Assembly (NCBI RefSeq): GCF_004801315.1
Contig: NZ_SSNW01000028.1
Location: forward strand, 1-54,601
Origin: Deinococcus sp. Arct2-2
Lineage (GTDB): Bacteria > Deinococcota > Deinococci > Deinococcales > Deinococcaceae
Direction of reading: 5' to 3'
DNA: 54,601 nt
Shown here: positions 50,648 through 54,601 of the stretch, one piece after another
Numbering within the stretch: position 1 is the first letter of the stretch
Layout of the letters: each line of letters opens with the position of its first letter
Program-made: the position numbers and the translations under genes
Notes under the pieces: model-generated
Told to the model about the DNA's origin: nothing
Database searches by the model: none
What the model saw: the letters and a program-made list of their open reading frames with translations, nothing else

Positions 50648-52894
50648 TCAGACTGGCTCCCACACCGGTTGCATGGCCCCGAACGGCCGGTCAAACAGTC
50701 CAGGTTGCTGGGAGCGGTCAAAGACTTGCCGGAAATCTTCCGGGGTCAGGCCCTTGCGCAGCCGCGACGCGTAGCCACTCACCAGCGCCGCGGCGTAATG
50801 CTTCACGTCGTAGTCCCGCCCGTCCGGGTTCACGTCGAGCGGCGTCAGGCCCTGTCCCGCCCGCTGGTAGAGCCAGACCTTTTCTCCAGCCCGCCAGCTC
50901 CGGCCCAACCGGTGCAGTGCTTCATATGCTGCTTCCTGACGCGCCGGGCGTGTGGCTTCGTACTGTTCGGGCGATTTCGTGAGGCGCACCCGGCTGGCCA
51001 CCTCCGCGTTGGTGCATTTCCGGGTATCGAGAGCGTGGAGGGACTGCAGGTACGCGTCACGGACGCCCGGCACGTCCCCAGAGAGCAAACACCGCAGGGC
51101 CCGCTGCAAAAATTCCCGGCCATACGCCTCGGTGCGGCTGGACTCGAAGGCCGCCCCGCGCAGTTCCAGCCGGCCGTCACCACGCAGCAAGACGTAGTTT
51201 TTGATCTCATGACTGAGCATGGCCTGGGCCCGTCCATCGAACTCCAGCGAGACCCCTTCGGGAAGCAATGCGTCCACCTCCGCGATCAGCTGACGTTCCT
51301 GCACTTCCGTCCAGCCTTCGGGGGTGGAGAAGAACACGCCGTCCGTGTCCGCTTCGATCAAGGTCATGCCCCGGCCCCGCAGGGCACCGACCACCTGCGC
51401 CAGCACTTCCCGGCCCCGGCGGGTGACCCGGTCGGCCGCGTCCCGGTCTTGGAACAGCGCCATTCGCCCAGCCCCCAGGTAGCCGTAGCCCGAGTTCACG
51501 ACCAGTTTCATGGCGCTCTGCATGGCCTCATGCTCCCCTGGGTCGCCCCGTTTGGCGGCCGCCTTGTGATGCAACCTCAGGGCCGTCAACTGATCCATCA
51601 GGTGCAGGAACACGCCCAGTGGATCACAGGCCGGGCCGATGCGGTCATGGCGGATCAGGCTGGGGTACATGCTCGCCACGTCGGCTTTCACCACCCGGGG
51701 AATCACCCCCTGAGCGTACAGGTGCACTGTGCCGCCCTGGTGGGGGACGTCATGCCCAGCGATCTCACCCGGCAACGCGTGCCCAGCCTGCAGGTAGGCC
51801 CGCACCAGCATGGGTTCGAGCATGCCGGTCGCGGTGCCTGCATAGGGCAGTCGGTGGTAGGGCCGGGGAGCCATTTTCGCCAGGGCAAACGACGGGGCCA
51901 GCACCCGCCGGGCCAGGGCTTCGACTTCCTCGACATCTTGGAGGGCGTAGCGGCGCACCAGCGCTGGATTCGTCCGGTAGGTCTCGGCCACCTGCGCGCC
52001 CTCGATGTACACCCGCCCTTCCGGCGCAATGCCGAACAGCTGGGACACGACTTTCAGACTGGCGCTGGGCAGATCCAGGCGCCGCACCGCGTCGATGGTG
52101 TCGACCAACTCCCGCCCGGCACAGGCCCAATGGGGCGAGGATCGGCCGTCCTGAACCCGCCAGACCCCGGGGGGGCCGCCTGAACGGCCCAGAGTCAGAG
52201 CGATCCTATGCTTCTCAGCGCGGCCCATCAGGAAGGGCAGGTCAAAACCCATCAGGTTGTGGTTTTCCAGGATGTCCGGATCCCGCGCGGCGATCACCGC
52301 CAGCAGCCCGTGGATCAGGGCCGGTTCTTGATGGGCCTGCCGGGCTTCCAGCACCTGTTCAAACCCACGGTTGTCCCGGAGGGCAACCATGAAGATGCGG
52401 CCAGTGTCCGGGGTAAGACTGGTGGTTTCGAGGTCGAACTGCAGGCGGTGGGGGTCGTTGAAGGCCATGCCGCCGAAGTAGGTCCGGCCAGACGCCATCA
52501 GGTACTGCTCCACGGCCCCCACGCTGTAGTAGCCGCGCAGGTCATGCAGGCTGGTGATGGGACGCCCCAGACGGTGCGACGCGCCCCTCAACACGCTGTG
52601 ACGCAGCTGTCGCCCGTCAGCAGCCGTGAGGAGATAGCGGAGGCTTCCAGGCGCGCCCGACAGCTCCCGCACGCCGAGTGGCGCTTGATCATTGTCCCAA
52701 GCGAGGCGACCCCCCAAGTGTTCGACGTCAGCGAGATCACGGGCATACAGCCACGACCGGAAGCGGGCCTGTTCCAGCGTCACGTCGTCCCCTGCTCGGC
52801 GCCACACCAGGGCGCGGCCAGAGAGGTCGGCATGGACTGCCACGATGCCGGGGGTGGCATCGTGGCCGAAGAGCAGGGGATCCGGGACGGTCAT
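50648..52894 (-). CDS. Family B DNA polymerase
   Basis: A 748-residue replicative/repair-type polymerase. The exonuclease motifs are intact: Exo I FDLETT (Asp154, Glu156), Exo II NHNLMGFD (211-218) and Exo III Tyr316/Asp320 in RYALQD. The polymerase motifs are also intact: DVASMYPSLI (405-414), KLVVNSGYG (463-471) and EADTDGVFF (DTD at 516-518). The C-terminal tail holds QPGLF (730-734), a beta-clamp binding pentapeptide. So the enzyme is probably active, proofreading and processive with the clamp. Most bacteria have at most one such Pol II-like enzyme, often for damage bypass. It is encoded close to broken nucS and upstream of nothing on the same strand except the phosphoesterase that precedes it. 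Confidence 0.92.
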   Translation of the reverse strand: MTVPDPLLFGHDATPGIVAVHADLSGRALVWRRAGDDVTLEQARFRSWLYARDLADVEHLGGRLAWDNDQAPLGVRELSGAPGSLRYLLTAADGRQLRHSVLRGASHRLGRPITSLHDLRGYYSVGAVEQYLMASGRTYFGGMAFNDPHRLQFDLETTSLTPDTGRIFMVALRDNRGFEQVLEARQAHQEPALIHGLLAVIAARDPDILENHNLMGFDLPFLMGRAEKHRIALTLGRSGGPPGVWRVQDGRSSPHWACAGRELVDTIDAVRRLDLPSASLKVVSQLFGIAPEGRVYIEGAQVAETYRTNPALVRRYALQDVEEVEALARRVLAPSFALAKMAPRPYHRLPYAGTATGMLEPMLVRAYLQAGHALPGEIAGHDVPHQGGTVHLYAQGVIPRVVKADVASMYPSLIRHDRIGPACDPLGVFLHLMDQLTALRLHHKAAAKRGDPGEHEAMQSAMKLVVNSGYGYLGAGRMALFQDRDAADRVTRRGREVLAQVVGALRGRGMTLIEADTDGVFFSTPEGWTEVQERQLIAEVDALLPEGVSLEFDGRAQAMLSHEIKNYVLLRGDGRLELRGAAFESSRTEAYGREFLQRALRCLLSGDVPGVRDAYLQSLHALDTRKCTNAEVASRVRLTKSPEQYEATRPARQEAAYEALHRLGRSWRAGEKVWLYQRAGQGLTPLDVNPDGRDYDVKHYAAALVSGYASRLRKGLTPEDFRQVFDRSQQPGLFDRPFGAMQPVWEPV

Positions 52895-52947
52895 GTCGGG
52901 GCCTCAGTGTAAGGGCCGGGAGGGAACGCGGTGATCTCGCCTCCGCT

Positions 52948-53571
52948 CTACAGGGTCACCACCACCGGGGCATTCGCTGGCCGGTAGTACTCGTCCACAA
53001 TGGAGGCGTTGACCGAGGTGCGTCCGCCCCCACTGACCTGCCCGTACCCCTCATGAATGTGCCCAAACACATGCAGCCTGGGGCGCAGCCGGGTCTCGAG
53101 TGCCTCCCACAACTGGGGACAGCCGACGGTCTGACCAGAGGCCAACCGGTCGAGCCTCCCGGAGGGTGGTCCGTGGGTGATCAATACGTCCGTGTCGTCC
53201 GGAATGAGGTCCCACGACCTGCCGATGGAGCTTGGATGGCGGTTGAAGGCCCAGTGGTGAAAGAACGGCGTGACAGGACTGCCCCAGAAGCGCACCCCTT
53301 CGAGGGTCATCCCCTCGTCGTCGAGATAGATCACTCCCGGCGGCACCATGGCCCGGGCTTGTTGCTCCCGCTTTTCGAAGATAAAATCGTGGTTTCCTGC
53401 CACGAACACCTTGTGCCGGTGCGGTTGGGAGGCGAACCAAGTCAGGAAGGCTTGCGTCTCAGCGACGTGACCCTGCATCGAATAGTCGCCCGCGTGGACG
53501 AGGACGTCACCGTCAGGGACAACCACGGTGTCATGAAGATTATGGGTATCGGAAATGCAGACGATCTTCAA
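52948..53571 (-). CDS. Calcineurin-like metallophosphoesterase
   Basis: A 207-residue soluble enzyme with all metal-binding signatures: ISDTHN (6-11), HAGDYS (26-31), GNHD (59-62), THGPPSGRLD and GHIHEGYG. It resembles the UPF0046/MPPED-type family. Probable substrates are phosphodiesters or nucleotides, but none can be assigned. The TTG at 53571 is used as start because AGGAG precedes it at good spacing; no ATG fits. It ends about 50 bases before the polymerase start on the same strand, so they may be co-transcribed. Confidence 0.87.
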   Translation of the reverse strand: MKIVCISDTHNLHDTVVVPDGDVLVHAGDYSMQGHVAETQAFLTWFASQPHRHKVFVAGNHDFIFEKREQQARAMVPPGVIYLDDEGMTLEGVRFWGSPVTPFFHHWAFNRHPSSIGRSWDLIPDDTDVLITHGPPSGRLDRLASGQTVGCPQLWEALETRLRPRLHVFGHIHEGYGQVSGGGRTSVNASIVDEYYRPANAPVVVTL

Positions 53572-53730
53572 GAGAACTCCTGTTCAAGATGCTGCTCTGA
53601 ATCTGTGCTGGTTAGGGCCCGTAGGCCAGGAGGAGAGCGAGAGGGAAAACCGTCTCCGTGTAATCTTGTCCATCTGCTCGGGCCATCTGTCCTACCATGG
53701 TCGCAAATCTACGTGTTTGGAGGCTCCCCG

Positions 53731-53871
53731 ATGCGCCATATCCTACTCACCATTCTCCCTGTGCTGGGGGCGCGCACAACTCAGGAATGCTCACTCCGAT
53801 CAGAACTTTTCGAGGAAGCTGAACTGCTTCCGCCTGAGCCGATGACCCGTGAAGGTCAGCAGCACTGTTGA
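53731..53871 (+). CDS. Short possible secreted peptide or gene start
   Basis: A 46-residue ORF with GGAGG seven bases before its ATG. The first 14 residues are hydrophobic (MRHILLTILPVLGA) like the start of a signal or lipoprotein leader. The rest is acidic (SELFEEAELLPPEP). The single Cys is not in a lipobox. It could be a truncated lipoprotein gene with a lesion near residue 14, or a small exported peptide. Confidence 0.4.
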   Translation: MRHILLTILPVLGARTTQECSLRSELFEEAELLPPEPMTREGQQHC

Positions 53872-54069
53872 GCGGAACATGTGGTTAATCATTACTTGTC
53901 TTTCGAGATTAGATGCCTTTGATGGCAGGAGGGGAGAGGTTCTGCAGCTCAATTATGAGTCGGTCTTGCTGCTGCGCCAGCACCGAAGCGCATAGCTCAC
54001 CTCTGAGAGCAGCAGCGCCGTTGTTGACCCACCCGCCAGGCCCAAATACGCCGCCGAGTGCAGCGCGTG

Positions 54070-54294
54070 CTACGCCGCTTGCAGCGGTTCATTCCGTTCG
54101 GCGGCTAGGCGCTCGTACCAGCCTTGCCCCAAAGCAGGCAAGTCCAAGAATCGTTCCCCCGCCAGCGCTGCAATCTCCCCCGGATGCCGATCCAGTTCGA
54201 TGCTCAACGCCAATAACGTCTCCAGAGTCGGCTGCGTATGGTGCAGCGCTGGTATAAATTTCACCGCCGACAGCACTTGCAACGTCGTCGCCAT
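54070..54294 (-). CDS. Doubtful 74-residue protein near the right edge
   Basis: From the ATG at 54294 a frame gives LSAVKFIPALHHTQPTLETL, then LALSIELDRHPGEIAALAGE and LGQGWYERLAAERN. The composition is natural, but no family is assigned and no ribosome binding site is clear. Downstream, a minus-strand frame to 53909 (AQQQDRLIIELQNLSPPAIK) is also protein-like but has no start. Both may be pieces of transposase or accessory genes. Confidence 0.3.
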   Translation of the reverse strand: MATTLQVLSAVKFIPALHHTQPTLETLLALSIELDRHPGEIAALAGERFLDLPALGQGWYERLAAERNEPLQAA

Positions 54295-54427
54295 TCTCGA
54301 AGGCCTGCTGGTTGTGCAACTGGAAGGGGGAGGTTGGGAGACGGCCGTCATCCCCTTCAGCATGGCGCAGCCCTGAAAGAGGGTCAAGGAAGCGCACGAA
54401 TGTCAAGCTTTTACACGCCAGATTCTT

Positions 54428-54537
54428 CTCAGTTCTATCTCGCCAACACCTCAGTTCTATCTCGCCAATCCCTCAGTTGTGTCTCCTCAACACCTCAGTT
54501 CTATCTCGCCAATCCCTCAGAAGTATCGCTCCATCCC
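54428..54537. repeat. Five tandem 22-bp repeats
   Basis: Units start at 54428, 54450, 54472, 54494 and 54516. The first, second and fourth are nearly identical (CTCAGTTCTATCTCGCCAA plus three variable bases). The third and fifth are diverged (CTCAGTTGTGTCTCCTCAA and CTCAGAAGTATCGC). The 22-base period is close to two helical turns, as in iterons bound by a replication or copy-control protein. No Rep gene is visible in the window, but the array lies at its edge. Alternatively a local expansion of no function. Confidence 0.75.
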
Positions 54538-54601
54538 TTTCAACAATGGAGTGACCCCCTCTGACAGAACCACAGGCCAAGACACTTCGCCCCAGTCAGC
54601 G

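Noticed and set aside
50669..52183. 504-residue plus-strand ORF
   Set aside because: Antisense shadow of the polymerase, which has all catalytic motifs.
1..54601. CRISPR array
   Set aside because: No set of regular direct repeats with unique spacers was found; the 22-bp array at 54.4 kb has no spacers.

Overview
The window is GC-rich, densely packed DNA that looks like Deinococcus, probably a plasmid, megaplasmid or second chromosome rather than a core chromosome segment. This is an inference from the protein families (a NucS mismatch endonuclease relic with a clamp-binding tail, a small ribbon-helix-helix partition partner of ParA, a DUF4157 toxin, abundant c-di-GMP and two-component genes) and from the ParA/RHH partition locus at 28.6-29.6 kb. 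No replication initiator, rRNA or complete tRNA was found.

Layout. 0.3-3.9 kb: c-di-GMP turnover on the minus strand (EAL protein, a LOV-like PAS-GGDEF protein, a tiny downstream ORF, and a GAF/HD-GYP protein). 3.9-10.9 kb: a FetAB-like ABC exporter, a small membrane protein, a coupled operon of PAP2 phosphatase, response regulator and sensor kinase followed by a secreted phosphoesterase, and a divergent DUF347 membrane protein. 11.2-12.7 kb: a decayed tyrosine recombinase and palindrome-rich DNA. 12.7-18.4 kb: secreted M23 peptidase, a StyA-like flavin monooxygenase and a 1,051-residue ATPase/TPR/BTAD regulator. 18.6-19.5 kb: a decayed IS6-type element. 19.6-27.5 kb: a six-gene, translationally coupled operon (SWIM protein, DUF5691, MoxR-type AAA, a 126-residue protein, DUF5682, VWA) driven by a near-consensus promoter and resembling E. 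coli yehLMPQ. 27.5-30.8 kb: gene wreckage around the partition locus. 30.8-34.4 kb: a DUF4157 protein with a C-terminal class 3 lipase, translationally coupled to a lipoprotein, which I read as a toxin/immunity pair. 34.4-35.2 kb: broken DUF72 gene, an IS end and an IS630 remnant. 35.3-39.8 kb: an Hsp90-family ATPase with two paralogous helical-repeat partners. 40.2 kb: a tRNA 3' fragment plus terminator, a likely integration scar. 40.4-43.1 kb: small accessory genes. 43.3-44.1 kb: a second IS6-type element with recognisable ends. 44.2-49.3 kb: a WG-repeat protein and a YegI-like Ser/Thr kinase. 49.4-53.6 kb: broken nucS, a remnant copy of the partition gene, an intact family B DNA polymerase with a clamp motif, and a metallophosphoesterase. 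The right edge carries five 22-bp tandem repeats.

The strongest candidates for little-described biology are the DUF4157-lipase/lipoprotein pair, the Hsp90 plus twin helical-repeat module, and the MoxR/VWA/SWIM operon. A family of AT-rich operator-like sites resembling TTACTTAAATAAGTAAAT recurs near the partition genes and at 12.4 and 50.5 kb. Much of the rest is a graveyard of IS copies, frameshifts and truncated genes, as expected of an accessory replicon.
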